Positions 37,366 to 46,701 of a DNA stretch of 64,000 nucleotides are shown one piece after another. The notes under the pieces are model-generated. The model saw nothing but the letters and a program-made list of their open reading frames with translations, searched no databases and had not been told where the DNA came from. The stretch spans positions 163,407 to 227,406 of the forward strand of contig NZ_JAEULY010000003.1 in assembly GCF_016793595.1 (NCBI RefSeq), given 5' to 3'. Made by a program: the position numbers and the translations under genes. The stretch is from Phreatobacter sp. GTDB lineage: Bacteria; Pseudomonadota; Alphaproteobacteria; Rhizobiales; Phreatobacteraceae. Each line of letters begins with the position of its first letter. Positions within the stretch are counted from its first letter, which is position 1.

Positions 37366-38400
37366 TCAGGCTTCCTCAAGCCCGACGATGGCCCGCGCGA
37401 AGTCGCGCGCCGCGAAGGGCTCCAGATCGTCGACGCCTTCGCCCACCCCGATGAAGTGAACCGGCAGTCCGGTCTTGGCCGCCACCGCGACCAGGATGCC
37501 GCCGCGCGCGGTGCCGTCGAGCTTGGTCATGACGAGGCCCGTGACGCCGGCGGTCTTGCCGAAGGCCTCGACCTGCGTCAGCGCGTTCTGGCCGGTCGTG
37601 GCATCCAGCACCAGCAGCACCGCATGGGGCGCGGTCGCATCGACCTTGCGCATGACGCGCACGACCTTTTCGAGCTCGGCCATCAGTTCGCCCTTGTTCT
37701 GCAGCCGGCCGGCCGTGTCGAGGATGACGATGTCCCGCGCCTCCTCCTGCGCCTGTTTCACCGCATCGAAGGCAAGGCCCGATGAATCCGACCCCTGCGG
37801 CCGCGCGACGACCGGAGAGCCGGTGCGCTCGCCCCAGATCTTCAACTGATCGATGGCGGCGGCGCGGAACGTATCGCCGGCGGCGAGCAGCACGGAGCGG
37901 CCCTCGGCGCGGTATTTCTGCGCCAGCTTGCCGATGGTCGTGGTCTTGCCGGCGCCGTTGACGCCGACGACCATGATGACGAAGGGACTGGCGCCCTCGA
38001 TCGCCAGCGGCCGTGCCACCGGCGACAGGATCGCCTCGATCTCGTCGGCGAGGATGGTGCGTACCTCCTCCGGCGAGATGTCCTTGCCGAAGCGCCCCTG
38101 CCCCAGCGCGCCGGCGATGCGCGCGGCCGTGTCGACGCCGAGATCGGCCTGGATCAGCAGATCCTCCAGCTCCTCCAGCGTGGAATGGTCGAGCTTGCGC
38201 TTGGTGAACAGGTCGGTGACGCCGGTGCCGAGCTTCGACGAGGTGCGGGAAAGCCCCTCCTTCAGGCGCTGCCACCACTTCTTCTTCGGCGCGGCGGGCG
38301 CGGCTTCGGCCGCAACGGGCGTCGCCTGTTCCTCATGCCCGAACAGCCGCTTGAAGAAACCGGGCCGTTTCGGCTCGTCGGGCTTCGGCTGGTCGGTCAT
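37366..38400 (-). CDS. ftsY: Signal recognition particle receptor FtsY
   Basis: A 344-residue SRP-family GTPase, the docking receptor for Ffh-ribosome complexes at the inner membrane. It has a short N-terminal A region with basic residues ([11 protein letters not shown]), the helical N domain, then the G domain: [15 protein letters not shown] (G1), [24 protein letters not shown] (G3), [10 protein letters not shown] (G4) and the C-terminal [15 protein letters not shown] 38400 is chosen; the frame to 38454 is an unconserved extension. It lies alone between the small exported protein and an RluA-type gene. Confidence 0.97.
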   Translation of the reverse strand: MTDQPKPDEPKRPGFFKRLFGHEEQATPVAAEAAPAAPKKKWWQRLKEGLSRTSSKLGTGVTDLFTKRKLDHSTLEELEDLLIQADLGVDTAARIAGALGQGRFGKDISPEEVRTILADEIEAILSPVARPLAIEGASPFVIMVVGVNGAGKTTTIGKLAQKYRAEGRSVLLAAGDTFRAAAIDQLKIWGERTGSPVVARPQGSDSSGLAFDAVKQAQEEARDIVILDTAGRLQNKGELMAELEKVVRVMRKVDATAPHAVLLVLDATTGQNALTQVEAFGKTAGVTGLVMTKLDGTARGGILVAVAAKTGLPVHFIGVGEGVDDLEPFAARDFARAIVGLEEA

Positions 38401-38558
38401 GGGCAGGCGGTTCTCACGAGGGCGATGGGCTGACAATTGCGATTGTCGCAACATGCGCCATGTAGGCCGGATGGACCGGATTGGCTAGGCATCGCCGCGA
38501 GGGTGCCCGGTCGCGGGCAGGCTCCCGCCCGGGGACAAGCTGGCGTAGAAGGACGGCG

Positions 38559-39278
38559 ATGACATCGCCAGACCATCCTCTCCCGCCCGATCCGCTCGGC
38601 CTCATCGTCAGGCTGATCCACCGCGACGCCAGCGTGCTGATCCTCAACAAGCCCGCCGGTCTGCCCGTCCACAAGGGGCCGGGCGGCGGCGAGAACCTGT
38701 CCGACCATCTCTCGGCGTTGCGCTTCGGCCTGCCGCGCGATCCCGAGCTCGCCCACCGGCTCGACAAGGATACGGCCGGCTGCCTCGTTCTCGGCCGCCA
38801 TCGCCGCGCGCTGGAACGGCTCGGCAAGCTGTTCAAGGCCAATCAGGTGGACAAGACCTACTGGGCCGTGGTCGAGGGCGGCCCGGCGATTGACGAAGGC
38901 GAGATCGACCTCGCCATGAGCCCACGCGACCCGAAGCGCGGCTGGTGGATGAAGGTGGACCCGAAGGGCCAGCCGGCGCTGACGCGCTATCGGGTGCTGG
39001 GGCAGGCCGGGGGACGGACATGGCTGGCGCTCGAACCCGTGACCGGGCGCACCCATCAGCTCCGCCTGCATTGCCAGGCCTCGGGGTTTCCGATCCTCGG
39101 CGACACGATCTACGGCACGGCGCCGCGCCACGGCGGCCCCGGCCTGCATCTGATGGCGCGCGCGATCAGCCTGCCCTACGACCCGAAGCGACCACCCATC
39201 CGCGCCGAGGCGCCACCGCCCGATCACATGCGCGTCGCGCTCGCGGCCTGCGGTTGGACCGGCGGTGATCCGTCCTGA
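38559..39278 (+). CDS. RluA-family RNA pseudouridine synthase
   Basis: A 239-residue pseudouridine synthase without an S4 domain. The catalytic aspartate is in AHRLDKDTAGCLVLG near residue 70. LNKPAGLPVHKGPG precedes it, and GRTHQLRLHCQASGFPILGDTIYG follows, both typical of the RluA/TruC branch. AAGGA lies six bases before ATG 38559. The RNA target (rRNA or tRNA) is not predictable. Confidence 0.92.
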   Translation: MTSPDHPLPPDPLGLIVRLIHRDASVLILNKPAGLPVHKGPGGGENLSDHLSALRFGLPRDPELAHRLDKDTAGCLVLGRHRRALERLGKLFKANQVDKTYWAVVEGGPAIDEGEIDLAMSPRDPKRGWWMKVDPKGQPALTRYRVLGQAGGRTWLALEPVTGRTHQLRLHCQASGFPILGDTIYGTAPRHGGPGLHLMARAISLPYDPKRPPIRAEAPPPDHMRVALAACGWTGGDPS

Positions 39279-39405
39279 AACAGATTGCGGTATCGGGGTC
39301 GGGTGGGCGAAAAGTGCTTCCGCCCGCCTCCGTGTTCCTTCGGACCTAAGACGGGCTTGGAGTCTCACCTCGCGGATCGGATAATCGGCTCAGAGGGAGA
39401 CAACC

Positions 39406-40638
39406 ATGGCTGGGCATCACGACAAGCGCGAAACGCGCGAGCCTCAGGCGCGCGAGCGCGATCTGATGAAACGCCTGCCGCCGGTGCTGGCGGCGGTCAT
39501 GAAAGTGCCGGCCTGGAAGCGGCACCTCGGCAAGATCGACCCGCGCGCGATCAACACGCGCGAGGCGTTGGCCAGCCTGCCCATCCAGCGCAAGTCCGAC
39601 CTGCCCGCCCTGCAGAAGGCGAACCTGCCGTTCGGCGGCCTCATGCCCGGCAAGACCGGCTCGTTCGGCCGGCTGTTCATGTCGCCGGGTCCGATCTTCG
39701 AGCCGGAGCCGATCGGCCAGGATGTCTGGCGCGTCGCCCGCGCGATGACCGCCGCCGGCTTCCGGCGCGGCGATATCGTGCTGAACACCTTCTCCTACCA
39801 TCTGACCCCCGGCGCCTGGTGTTTCGATTCCGGGGCGCGCTCGGTCGGCTGCGCGGTCATTCCCGCCGGCCCCGGCAATACCGACGCGCAGCTCGACCTG
39901 ATCGAGGCCTACCGCCCGAACGCCTATTCCGGCGTGCCGGACTTCCTGAAGATCCTGCTCGACGCCGCCAAGGAGAAGGGTCGCGACGCCTCGTCGCTCC
40001 AGAAGGCGCTGGTCGGTGGCGCGGCCTTTCCCGCCTCGCTCCAGAAGGAGATCGCCGGCCGCGGCGTCGATGCCTACCAGACCTATGCCGTCGCCGAATG
40101 CGGCGTCATCGCCTACGAGACCGAGGCGCGCGAGGGTCTGGTGCTGAACGAGGACATCATCCTCGAAGTGGTGCGGCCGGGCACGGGTGATCCGGTGCCG
40201 GCCGGCGAGGTCGGCGAGGTGGTGATCACCGTGCTCGACACCCACCATCCGCTGATCCGTTTCGCGGTCGGCGACCTGACGGCGGTGATGGCCGGCCCCT
40301 CGCCTTGCGGGCGCACCAACACGCGCATCAAGGGCTGGATGGGCCGCGCCGACCAGACCGCCAAGGTCAAGGGCATGTTCGTCCGGCCCGAGCAGGTGGC
40401 CGAGGTGCTGAAGCGCCATCCCGAGATCGGCAAGGCGCGCCTCGTCGTCTCGCGCAACGGCGAGGCCGATACCATGGTGCTGAAGGCCGAGACGCGCTCG
40501 CGCGCCGGCGGCTTCACGCAGGAAGTGGGCGAAACCCTTCAGGCGATCATGAAACTGAAGGGTGCGGTCGAGGCCGTGAAGCCCGGCTCGCTGCCGAACG
40601 ATGGCAAGGTCATCGAGGACACCCGGCCGGTCGGCTGA
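39406..40638 (+). CDS. PaaK-like AMP-dependent ligase
   Basis: A 410-residue protein resembling phenylacetate-CoA ligase-type adenylate-forming enzymes: YSGVPDFLKILLDAA, YAVAECGVIAYETEAREG, LVLNEDIILEVV, GEVGEVVITVL, PLIRFAVGDLT and the CGRTNTRIKGWMGRADQ hinge with the C-terminal Lys-bearing domain. The usual TSGTTGKP nucleotide loop is not clear; the equivalent region reads GKTGSFGRLFMSPGPI. The acyl substrate is unknown and no aromatic-degradation genes are adjacent. GGGAG precedes ATG 39406. Confidence 0.85.
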   Translation: MAGHHDKRETREPQARERDLMKRLPPVLAAVMKVPAWKRHLGKIDPRAINTREALASLPIQRKSDLPALQKANLPFGGLMPGKTGSFGRLFMSPGPIFEPEPIGQDVWRVARAMTAAGFRRGDIVLNTFSYHLTPGAWCFDSGARSVGCAVIPAGPGNTDAQLDLIEAYRPNAYSGVPDFLKILLDAAKEKGRDASSLQKALVGGAAFPASLQKEIAGRGVDAYQTYAVAECGVIAYETEAREGLVLNEDIILEVVRPGTGDPVPAGEVGEVVITVLDTHHPLIRFAVGDLTAVMAGPSPCGRTNTRIKGWMGRADQTAKVKGMFVRPEQVAEVLKRHPEIGKARLVVSRNGEADTMVLKAETRSRAGGFTQEVGETLQAIMKLKGAVEAVKPGSLPNDGKVIEDTRPVG

Positions 40639-40666
40639 GGCGGCCGCGACGGGCCGCCTCGCGCCA

Positions 40667-41059
40667 TCAGCGGAACATCGCGGCGTAGCGGTCGCGCCAG
40701 GCCCAGACCAGCATCAGCCCCAGCACCACGAGGATGCCGGCGACCGGCAGGCCCTGCGGATTGAGGAAGGCGTGGAACAGCACGATCGTCGCCATGACCG
40801 GCGCGATCAGGGCAAGGCCGAAGGCCGGCGCGATGTTGAAGAGAAGGCTCAGCGCGCCGGCGAGATTGATCGCCTTCAGGAACGGCCAGAAGAAGCCCGA
40901 CGCCTGCAGCGCCAGTTCGAACTGCTTGCCCTTGTCCGAGGTCGGCGGGTGGATGAGGTGATTGCCGGTGAAGATGAACCAGAAGCCGTCCACGGCGCTG
41001 ACCAGGAACAGCAGGCCGAGCAGCACGCGCGGCGCGTGGACGAGGATGAGATTTTTCAT
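40667..41059 (-). CDS. DoxX-like small membrane protein
   Basis: A 130-residue protein with about four membrane helices: LVHAPRVLLGLLFLVSAVDGFWFIF, LKAINLAGALSLLF, FGLALIAPVMATIVLFHAFL and GILVVLGLMLVWAW. The layout and GLLFLVSAVDG start resemble DoxX-type proteins. ATG 41059 is preferred; the upstream extension is low complexity. It lies next to a SnoaL-like and HxlR pair. No specific function is assigned. Confidence 0.8.
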   Translation of the reverse strand: MKNLILVHAPRVLLGLLFLVSAVDGFWFIFTGNHLIHPPTSDKGKQFELALQASGFFWPFLKAINLAGALSLLFNIAPAFGLALIAPVMATIVLFHAFLNPQGLPVAGILVVLGLMLVWAWRDRYAAMFR

Positions 41060-41144
41060 GTCGAATGCCAGTGATGAGACCGATGGTTGGGCGGGCAGCC
41101 CGTCTCGCCGCCCGCCATTTCCATAGGGACCCGCGCGGGCGCCG

Positions 41145-41549
41145 TCAGTATTTCGTCGCGGCGGGCTCTGCCATGGCTTCCGTGCTCGCGCCCACCGCAT
41201 GGTCGATCAGGTAGAGCCACCTCCCGTCGGGCTGGCGGCGCACGATCTCGGCCGAACTGCCCGATGCGATCAGCCTGCCGCCGTCGCTCAGGTTCCAGTC
41301 GGCGCGCAGAAGCGCGATGTCGCCGTGGACGAGACAGAAGGCGTTAACCGATCGCATCGTGCCCGGCGCGGCGAGAAGCTGCGCCAGCGCATCGCGGATG
41401 GCGGCGCGGCCCGCCGCGACGCGATCACTGGCATCCGTTTTCAGGATCGCTTCGGGCTCGTAGAGCGCCAGAAGATTGTCGATGCTGCGGCTGTTGAAGG
41501 CCCGCGCGAATGTCTCGTTCATCGCATCGGGCATGGTGACTGCGAACAT
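41145..41549 (-). CDS. SnoaL/NTF2-like protein
   Basis: A 134-residue cone-fold protein. ATG 41549 has an AAGGAG site. NETFARAFNSRSIDNLLALYEPEA is the classic SnoaL/NTF2 opening, then RAAIRDALAQLLA and a C-terminal WLYLIDHAVG strand. These proteins bind or isomerise small molecules, and the ligand here is unknown. It diverges from an HxlR regulator 72 bases away, which probably controls it, since HxlR genes typically regulate the opposite neighbour. Confidence 0.85.
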   Translation of the reverse strand: MFAVTMPDAMNETFARAFNSRSIDNLLALYEPEAILKTDASDRVAAGRAAIRDALAQLLAAPGTMRSVNAFCLVHGDIALLRADWNLSDGGRLIASGSSAEIVRRQPDGRWLYLIDHAVGASTEAMAEPAATKY

Positions 41550-41621
41550 TGTCGTCTCCTTGCTGGGGCGACAGGCACAGACCACATGGATCAGCAGCTA
41601 TCCAAACGGGAAGGACCGCCG

Positions 41622-41978
41622 ATGGACGCACTGCTCGCACTGCGCGGCCTTGACGAGCCCTCGCCGCGCCGCGCCGCCGACTGCCCGGTGGAGGACTGGC
41701 TGGCCTTTCTCGGCCATCGCTGGAATGCGCTGGCGCTTTGGCACCTCAAGGCCGGCCCGAAGCGTCATGGCGCGTTGATGCGCGACCTGCCGGGCATCAC
41801 GCCGAAAGTGCTGGCCGAACGGCTGACGGGGCTCGAAGGACGCGGCCTGATCGCGCGCAGGGACCTGCGCGGCTATCCGCGCGGCGTCTCGTATGAACTG
41901 ACGGCGCGCGGACGAGACCTCGTCGCCATTCTCGATCGCCTGGAACTATGGGCGCGTGCGGGCGAGCCGCCCCACTGA
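41622..41978 (+). CDS. HxlR family winged-helix regulator
   Basis: A 118-residue regulator. ATG 41622 has an AAGGA site; ATG 41586 is an in-frame alternative. The HxlR features are CPVEDWLAFLGHRWNALALWHLKAG, LMRDLPGITPKVLAERLTGLEGRGLIARR and a C-terminal YELTARGRDLV. One N-terminal Cys is conserved, as in the redox or electrophile-sensing members (inference). It diverges from the SnoaL-like gene and ends three bases before convergent hemH. Confidence 0.9.
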   Translation: MDALLALRGLDEPSPRRAADCPVEDWLAFLGHRWNALALWHLKAGPKRHGALMRDLPGITPKVLAERLTGLEGRGLIARRDLRGYPRGVSYELTARGRDLVAILDRLELWARAGEPPH

Positions 41979-41981
41979 AGC

Positions 41982-43016
41982 TCACACCCAGCCCTTCAGC
42001 TCCCGCTCCGCCACGGCGCGGATCACGCCCATGCCGAGGTCGCTGTCGTTGAGGCAGGGGATGTAGGTGAATTTCTCGCCGCCATTGCCCTCGAAAATGT
42101 GGCGGTTCTCGCCGTCGAGCTCTTCCAGCGTTTCGAGGCAGTCCGCCGAGAAGCCCGGCGCAATGATCGCCATGGACTTCACGCCCTTCTTGGCCAGCGC
42201 CTCCACCGTCTTGTCGGTATAGGGCTTGATCCACTCGTCCGGCCCGAAACGCGACTGGAAGGTCATCACGAGCTTCTCCTCGCTCATGCCGAGCTTCTCG
42301 CGCAGCAACCGCCAGGTCTTGTGGCAGTGGCAGTAATAGGGATCGCCGGCCTGCACGTATTTTTCCGGCACGCCGTGGAACGAGGCGAGGATCACCTCCG
42401 GCTCGTAGTCGAGACTCGCGAGGTGCTCGCGGATCTGGGTCGCCAGCGCGTCGATATAGGCCGGCTCGTCCTGATAGGGCGGCGCGATGCGGATGGTCGG
42501 CTGCCAGCGCATCTCCATCAGCGCGCGGAACAGGTGGTCGTTGGCGGTGGCCACCGTCGCGGCCGCATATTGCGGATAGAGCGAGAAGGCGAGGATGCGG
42601 TCGCAGCCCTGGTCCAGCAGGCGCTGCACCGCCGGCTTGATGGCGGGATTGCCGTAGCGCATCGCCCAGTCGACGACGATATCGCGGCTCACGGCCTTCA
42701 TCGCCTCGGCGAGCTTCTCCGCCTGATTGCGGGTGATGGTCTTGAGGAAGCTCTCATCCTTCTCGCGGTTCCAGATGGTCGCGTAATCGCGGCCCTTCTT
42801 CTGCGGGCGGCGCTGCAGGATGATCAGGTTGAGCAGCGGCCACCAGATCGCGCGCGGCGTCTCGATGACGCGGCGGTCGGACAGGAACTCCTTGAGGTAG
42901 CGGCGCATCGACCAGTAGTCGGTGCCGTCGGGCGTGCCGAGGTTCATCAGCAGGATGCCGACCTTGCCGGATTTCACCGGGACGTGGCCGGGGGGGAGCC
43001 TCATTTCTCGCATCAT
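41982..43016 (-). CDS. hemH: Ferrochelatase
   Basis: A 344-residue enzyme that inserts ferrous iron into protoporphyrin IX, the last step of heme synthesis. Landmarks are LLMNLGTPDGTD, MRRYLKEFLSDRRVIE, LPLYPQY-like LAFSLYPQYAAAT, the catalytic SFHGVPEKY, YYCHCHKTW, TFQSRFGPDEWIKPYTD and PGFSADCLETLEEL. The two cysteines in CHC are shared with many alphaproteobacterial enzymes. It follows the metal-transporter genes on the same strand, separated by 94 bases with a palindrome. Confidence 0.97.
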   Translation of the reverse strand: MMREMRLPPGHVPVKSGKVGILLMNLGTPDGTDYWSMRRYLKEFLSDRRVIETPRAIWWPLLNLIILQRRPQKKGRDYATIWNREKDESFLKTITRNQAEKLAEAMKAVSRDIVVDWAMRYGNPAIKPAVQRLLDQGCDRILAFSLYPQYAAATVATANDHLFRALMEMRWQPTIRIAPPYQDEPAYIDALATQIREHLASLDYEPEVILASFHGVPEKYVQAGDPYYCHCHKTWRLLREKLGMSEEKLVMTFQSRFGPDEWIKPYTDKTVEALAKKGVKSMAIIAPGFSADCLETLEELDGENRHIFEGNGGEKFTYIPCLNDSDLGMGVIRAVAERELKGWV

Positions 43017-43062
43017 TCACTCGCGCGATCGTCGTCGACCGGGGTGATACGCCCGAACTGGA

Positions 43063-43075
43063 ACCTTTGAAAGGT
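43063..43075. promoter_or_regulatory. 13-bp palindrome upstream of hemH
   Basis: ACCTTT G AAAGGT is a perfect dyad 47 bases upstream of the hemH start, in the gap after the transporter operon. It could be an operator for hemH; it is not an evident Irr, RirA or Fur box. Unassigned. Confidence 0.35.
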
Positions 43076-43110
43076 GATAGACCGCCGCGGCAGGCCGGAT
43101 TTGCCCTGAA

Positions 43111-44007
43111 TCAGGCGCGCGCCCTCAGCGCCGCCGCCGCGACCAGAGCGAGGCCGGCGGTCGCGCCGATCGTGCCTGCGGCGTTCAACGCCAGCGGCGA
43201 GCCGAACAGGCCGGGGCCGGCGACCGCCGCGACATAGCCGACCAGCACCGAGCCGAGGGCGATGACGGCCGAAAGCGCGAATTGCTGCGACAGCCGCGTG
43301 GTCAAGAGGCGCGCGGTGGCCGGCGGGCAGACGATCATCGCCACCGCGAGGACCACGCCGACCGACTTGAAGGCAGCGGTGCAGGCGAGCGCCGTGGCGG
43401 TGAGAAGCGCCGCCTCCAGAAGCCCGACCGGCAGGCCGGTGGCCCGCGCGAAGACCGGGTCGAAGGCGAGCAGCGCCAGTTCCTTGCGGAAGGCGAACAG
43501 GATGGCCGAGACCAGCACCAGCACCAATGCCAGTTCCGACACCACCTGCGGCAGGGTGGCGAGCTTCTGGAAGAGCGACAGGTTCTCGGCCCCCTCGCCG
43601 GTCACCCAGATCAGCCCCTCGAGATAGCCGGTGACGACGTGGTGAATGTCGAAGCCGGTATGCGAGAGGCCCGTCCATTCCAGCATCAGGATGCCGAAGG
43701 CGAAGAACGAGGTGAAGACGATGCCGAGCGCCGCGCCCGGCTCGACCCGTCCGACGCGGGTCAGGAAGGCGACGAGCCCGCTTGCCGCGAAGGCCGCGAT
43801 GAGGCCGCCGGCCAGCACCACGACGCTGCCGGTCAGTCCGGTCAGCGCCACCGCCACGACCACGCCCGGCACGACCGAATGGCTGAGAGCGTCGGCCGCC
43901 ATGGCGCGGCGGGTGAGAATGAGAAGGTTGCCGACGAGCGCGCAGGCGAGCGCTGCAAGGCTCGCGGCGGTGAGCGGCACGAAATCGACGGTCCAGAACT
44001 CGCCCAT
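43111..44007 (-). CDS. sitD: Manganese/iron-type ABC-3 permease, second subunit
   Basis: A 298-residue membrane protein of the ABC-3 (MntB/SitC-D) permease family with about eight helices. Segments such as RRAMAADALSHSVVPGVV, LEGLIWVTGEG, KELALLAFDPVFARATGLPVG and ASFKSVGVVL-like AAFKSVGVVLAVAMIVCPPATARLL are family hallmarks. ATG 44007 shares a base with the stop of the preceding permease, so translation is coupled. It is the last gene of the four-gene transporter read leftward. Confidence 0.9.
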   Translation of the reverse strand: MGEFWTVDFVPLTAASLAALACALVGNLLILTRRAMAADALSHSVVPGVVVAVALTGLTGSVVVLAGGLIAAFAASGLVAFLTRVGRVEPGAALGIVFTSFFAFGILMLEWTGLSHTGFDIHHVVTGYLEGLIWVTGEGAENLSLFQKLATLPQVVSELALVLVLVSAILFAFRKELALLAFDPVFARATGLPVGLLEAALLTATALACTAAFKSVGVVLAVAMIVCPPATARLLTTRLSQQFALSAVIALGSVLVGYVAAVAGPGLFGSPLALNAAGTIGATAGLALVAAAALRARA

Positions 44008-44903
44008 CAGACGCGCCCCGCGACGAGGCCGCGCGCGCGGCCGAACAGCAGGCTCGCCGTGAAGATCGCCGCCGCCACGAGGACGATGGCTGGCCCGGTC
44101 GGCGTGTCCGAGAGAACCGCCGACAGCGCTGCGCCGGAGAAGGCGGAGGCAGCACCAATGGCCGCCGCGACACTCACGACCACGCCCGCCCGGTCGGACC
44201 AGAAGCGGGCGGCGGCCGGCGGGATCACCACCAGCGCGACGGCCAGCACGAAGCCGGCGATCGGCAGGGCCGCGACCACCACCACCGCGCAGACCAGCGC
44301 GACCAGCGCGTCGAGCCGCGCCACCGGCAGGCCGGTCGTGACAGCGAAATCGGGATCGAAGGCAACCGCCGAGAGCTCCTTCAGCACCATTCCGATCACC
44401 AGCAGAACCAGCACGGCGAGCGCCGCCATGGCATAGGCCTCGCCCGGCAGCATGCCGGCGGCCGAGCCGAACAGCAGCGTCTCCAGCCCCGCCTGCCGAC
44501 CGACCGTCAGCGTCTGCACCAGCGACATCAGCGCGAGCCCAAGCCCGAAGCCGCAGGCGAGCACCGCCGCCGTCGCCGTATCGGGCCCGACCTTCGGTTT
44601 GCGTCCGAGCCATTCGATGGCGGCGAGCGACAGGAAGGCCGCGATACCAGCGCCGCCCATCAGCCAGCCGGCCTCGCGCGGCTGCCGGCCGATCAGCGCC
44701 GCGACGAGGAAGGCGGCCGCGATGCCGGGCAGCGTCGCATGCGCCACGGCGTCGGAGACCAGCGTGCGGCCGCGCAGCATGGCGAAGGTGCCGGCGGCGC
44801 CCGCCGCGCAGCCGAGCGCGGCCGAGCCCAGCATCACTACGGAGGTGTTGAAGCCGGCATCGAAGGCGAGAACGCGCAGGAGATCGGCGAGGAAACGGTC
44901 CAT
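44007..44903 (-). CDS. sitC: Manganese/iron-type ABC-3 permease, first subunit
   Basis: A 298-residue ABC-3 permease with eight or nine helices, paralogous to the next gene. LRGRTLVSDAVAHATLPGIAAAFL, FGSAAGMLPGEAYA, KELSAVAFDPDFAVTTGLPV and IPPAAARFWSDRAG are typical. With the other permease it forms the membrane channel of a divalent-metal importer. It begins 18 bases after the ATPase gene. Having two distinct permease genes is the SitABCD/MntABCD arrangement; zinc ZnuABC usually has one. Confidence 0.9.
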   Translation of the reverse strand: MDRFLADLLRVLAFDAGFNTSVVMLGSAALGCAAGAAGTFAMLRGRTLVSDAVAHATLPGIAAAFLVAALIGRQPREAGWLMGGAGIAAFLSLAAIEWLGRKPKVGPDTATAAVLACGFGLGLALMSLVQTLTVGRQAGLETLLFGSAAGMLPGEAYAMAALAVLVLLVIGMVLKELSAVAFDPDFAVTTGLPVARLDALVALVCAVVVVAALPIAGFVLAVALVVIPPAAARFWSDRAGVVVSVAAAIGAASAFSGAALSAVLSDTPTGPAIVLVAAAIFTASLLFGRARGLVAGRV

Positions 44904-44921
44904 GATCAGAACGCCATGGCC

Positions 44922-45695
44922 TCAGACGGCCAGGGGCACGCCATAGGCGCGGGCGAGCACCTGCGGCGTGAAGGCTTCTCCGGTGGGGCCGGCGGCGATG
45001 ACCTTCTTGTTCAGCACCAGCACGTCGCGGAAGCGCTCGGCCACCGTGCCGAGGTCGTGATGGACGCAGATGACCAGGCGGCCGTCGCGCTCCAGCGCAT
45101 CGAAGACATCGAGAATGATGCGTTCGGAAGCGGCGTCGACGCCGGCCAGCGGCTCGTCGAGAAACAGGATGCGGGCGTCACGCGCCAGCCCGCGCGCCAG
45201 GAACACGCGCTGCTGCTGGCCGCCGGACATCTGGCCGATCTGGCGGCCGGAAAGGTCGGCAAGGCCCACCCGATCAAGGAGGGAGAGCGCCCGGTCGCGG
45301 CGGGCCTTGCCGTAGGCGCGAAACCAGCCGGTCTCGCGCACCATGCCCTGAAGCACCACGTCGAGCGCGGTGGCCGGAAAATCCCAATCGACCGAAGCGC
45401 GCTGCGGCACGTAGGCCGTGACGTCGCGCGCTTCGTCGAACGGCCGTCCGCCGACCGTGACGCGGCCGGTGGAGGGCACGAGGCCGAGGATCGCCTTGAT
45501 CAGCGTCGACTTGCCCGCGCCGTTCGGGCCGACGATGGCCGTCAGTCCGGTCGCCGGCGCGGTCCAGGTCACGTCGACGAGCGCCGGAACGCCGCGGTAG
45601 GAAACCGACAGACCCTCCACCACCAGCCGGTCGCGCACATGCGCGCGGGGCGCTGCTGGCATGGCGTCGGGGGGCGTGCGCGCAAGCATGGTCAT
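44922..45695 (-). CDS. sitB: Manganese/iron ABC transporter ATP-binding protein
   Basis: A roughly 257-residue ATPase of the MntB/SitB/ZnuC class. Walker A is GPNGAGKST, and the YVPQRASVDWDFPATALDVVLQG stretch is diagnostic of Mn/Zn importers. The signature is MSGGQQQRVFLARGLA, and Walker B is ILFLDEPLAGVD. ATG 45695 lies four bases after the binding-protein stop and is chosen for that spacing; ATG 45689 is equally usable. It is the second gene of the operon. Confidence 0.92.
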   Translation of the reverse strand: MTMLARTPPDAMPAAPRAHVRDRLVVEGLSVSYRGVPALVDVTWTAPATGLTAIVGPNGAGKSTLIKAILGLVPSTGRVTVGGRPFDEARDVTAYVPQRASVDWDFPATALDVVLQGMVRETGWFRAYGKARRDRALSLLDRVGLADLSGRQIGQMSGGQQQRVFLARGLARDARILFLDEPLAGVDAASERIILDVFDALERDGRLVICVHHDLGTVAERFRDVLVLNKKVIAAGPTGEAFTPQVLARAYGVPLAV

Positions 45696-45699
45696 TCCG

Positions 45700-46668
45700 T
45701 CAGCCGGTATGGGCCAGCCGGCCCGACATGCCCTTTTCGGGCGCGCTGCCGCCCAGCGCCCGCGCGATGGCCGTGACATTGTGGTCGATCATGCCGACAT
45801 AGGTGCCCTCGTAGCTGCCGGGCTTGCCCATGGCATCGGAGAACAGCTCGGCGCCGATCTTCACCTGATGGCCGCGACGCGCCGCGCCCTCGATCACCGC
45901 GCGGATGTTGCGGTCCGAGACGGAACTCTCGACGAAGACGGCGGGAATCTTGCGCGACACCACCAGCTCGACCGTCGCCTCGATGGCCTTGAGGCCGGCT
46001 TCGCTTTCGGTGGAAATGCCCTGGATGCCGTGCACCTCGAGATTATGGGCGCGCGCCATGTAGTTGAAGGCATCGTGCGCGGTCACCAGCACGCGCCGCT
46101 CGGCCGGCACGCTCGACAGCACCTCGCCGGCATAGACGCCGAGCGCCTCCACCTTGGCGAGCGTCGGCTCGAGATCGGGCGTCACCTTGCGCCGGTTCGG
46201 CACGTTGACCCCGACCAGCGCGAGCGCGACCGAGCGCACCACCACGGCCCACAGTTTCGGGTCCATCCAGACATGCGGGTCGGGCTTGTCGGGCACCTCG
46301 TCGTCCTTGAGCAGCTGCTCCTTCGGGATCGCCTCGGCGGCAAGCACGGCCGGCCGGCGGCGCGCGAGCTGGGTGAAGGTCTCGCGGAACTGCGCTTCGA
46401 GGTTGAGCCCGTGGGCGATGACCAGATCGGCCTGGGTCATCTTCACGATGTCGGCGCGGGTCGGGCGGTAGAGGTGCGGATCGACGCCTTCCCCCATCAG
46501 CGCTTCGACGCGCACCTGCGCCCCCGCGAGCATCTTCACGGTGTCGGCCAGCATCGAGGTTGTCGCGACGATATTGAGCGGCTGCGCGCCCTGCGCCAGC
46601 ACGGGCACCGGCAGCGCCGCCACGGCGGCTGCGCCGAGAACCATTCGACGGGTCGGACCTTGGCTCAT
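45700..46668 (-). CDS. sitA: Metal ABC transporter substrate-binding protein, manganese type
   Basis: A 322-residue cluster A-I metal-binding protein. From ATG 46668 there is a Tat-like signal (TRRMVLGAAAV ending near LAQGA). Metal ligands are expected in DPHLYRPT, DPHVWMDP, the STESEAG region and MIDHN. There is no His-rich loop of the ZnuA type, and GISTESEAGL is typical of Mn/Fe proteins, so manganese is the likely cargo. TTG 46707 is a poor alternative start that would bury a Mur-like box. First gene of a four-gene operon. Confidence 0.9.
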   Translation of the reverse strand: MSQGPTRRMVLGAAAVAALPVPVLAQGAQPLNIVATTSMLADTVKMLAGAQVRVEALMGEGVDPHLYRPTRADIVKMTQADLVIAHGLNLEAQFRETFTQLARRRPAVLAAEAIPKEQLLKDDEVPDKPDPHVWMDPKLWAVVVRSVALALVGVNVPNRRKVTPDLEPTLAKVEALGVYAGEVLSSVPAERRVLVTAHDAFNYMARAHNLEVHGIQGISTESEAGLKAIEATVELVVSRKIPAVFVESSVSDRNIRAVIEGAARRGHQVKIGAELFSDAMGKPGSYEGTYVGMIDHNVTAIARALGGSAPEKGMSGRLAHTG

Positions 46669-46701
46669 CGGGCGTGGTTTCCAGTCTGGGCTGAAGCGCT
46701 G

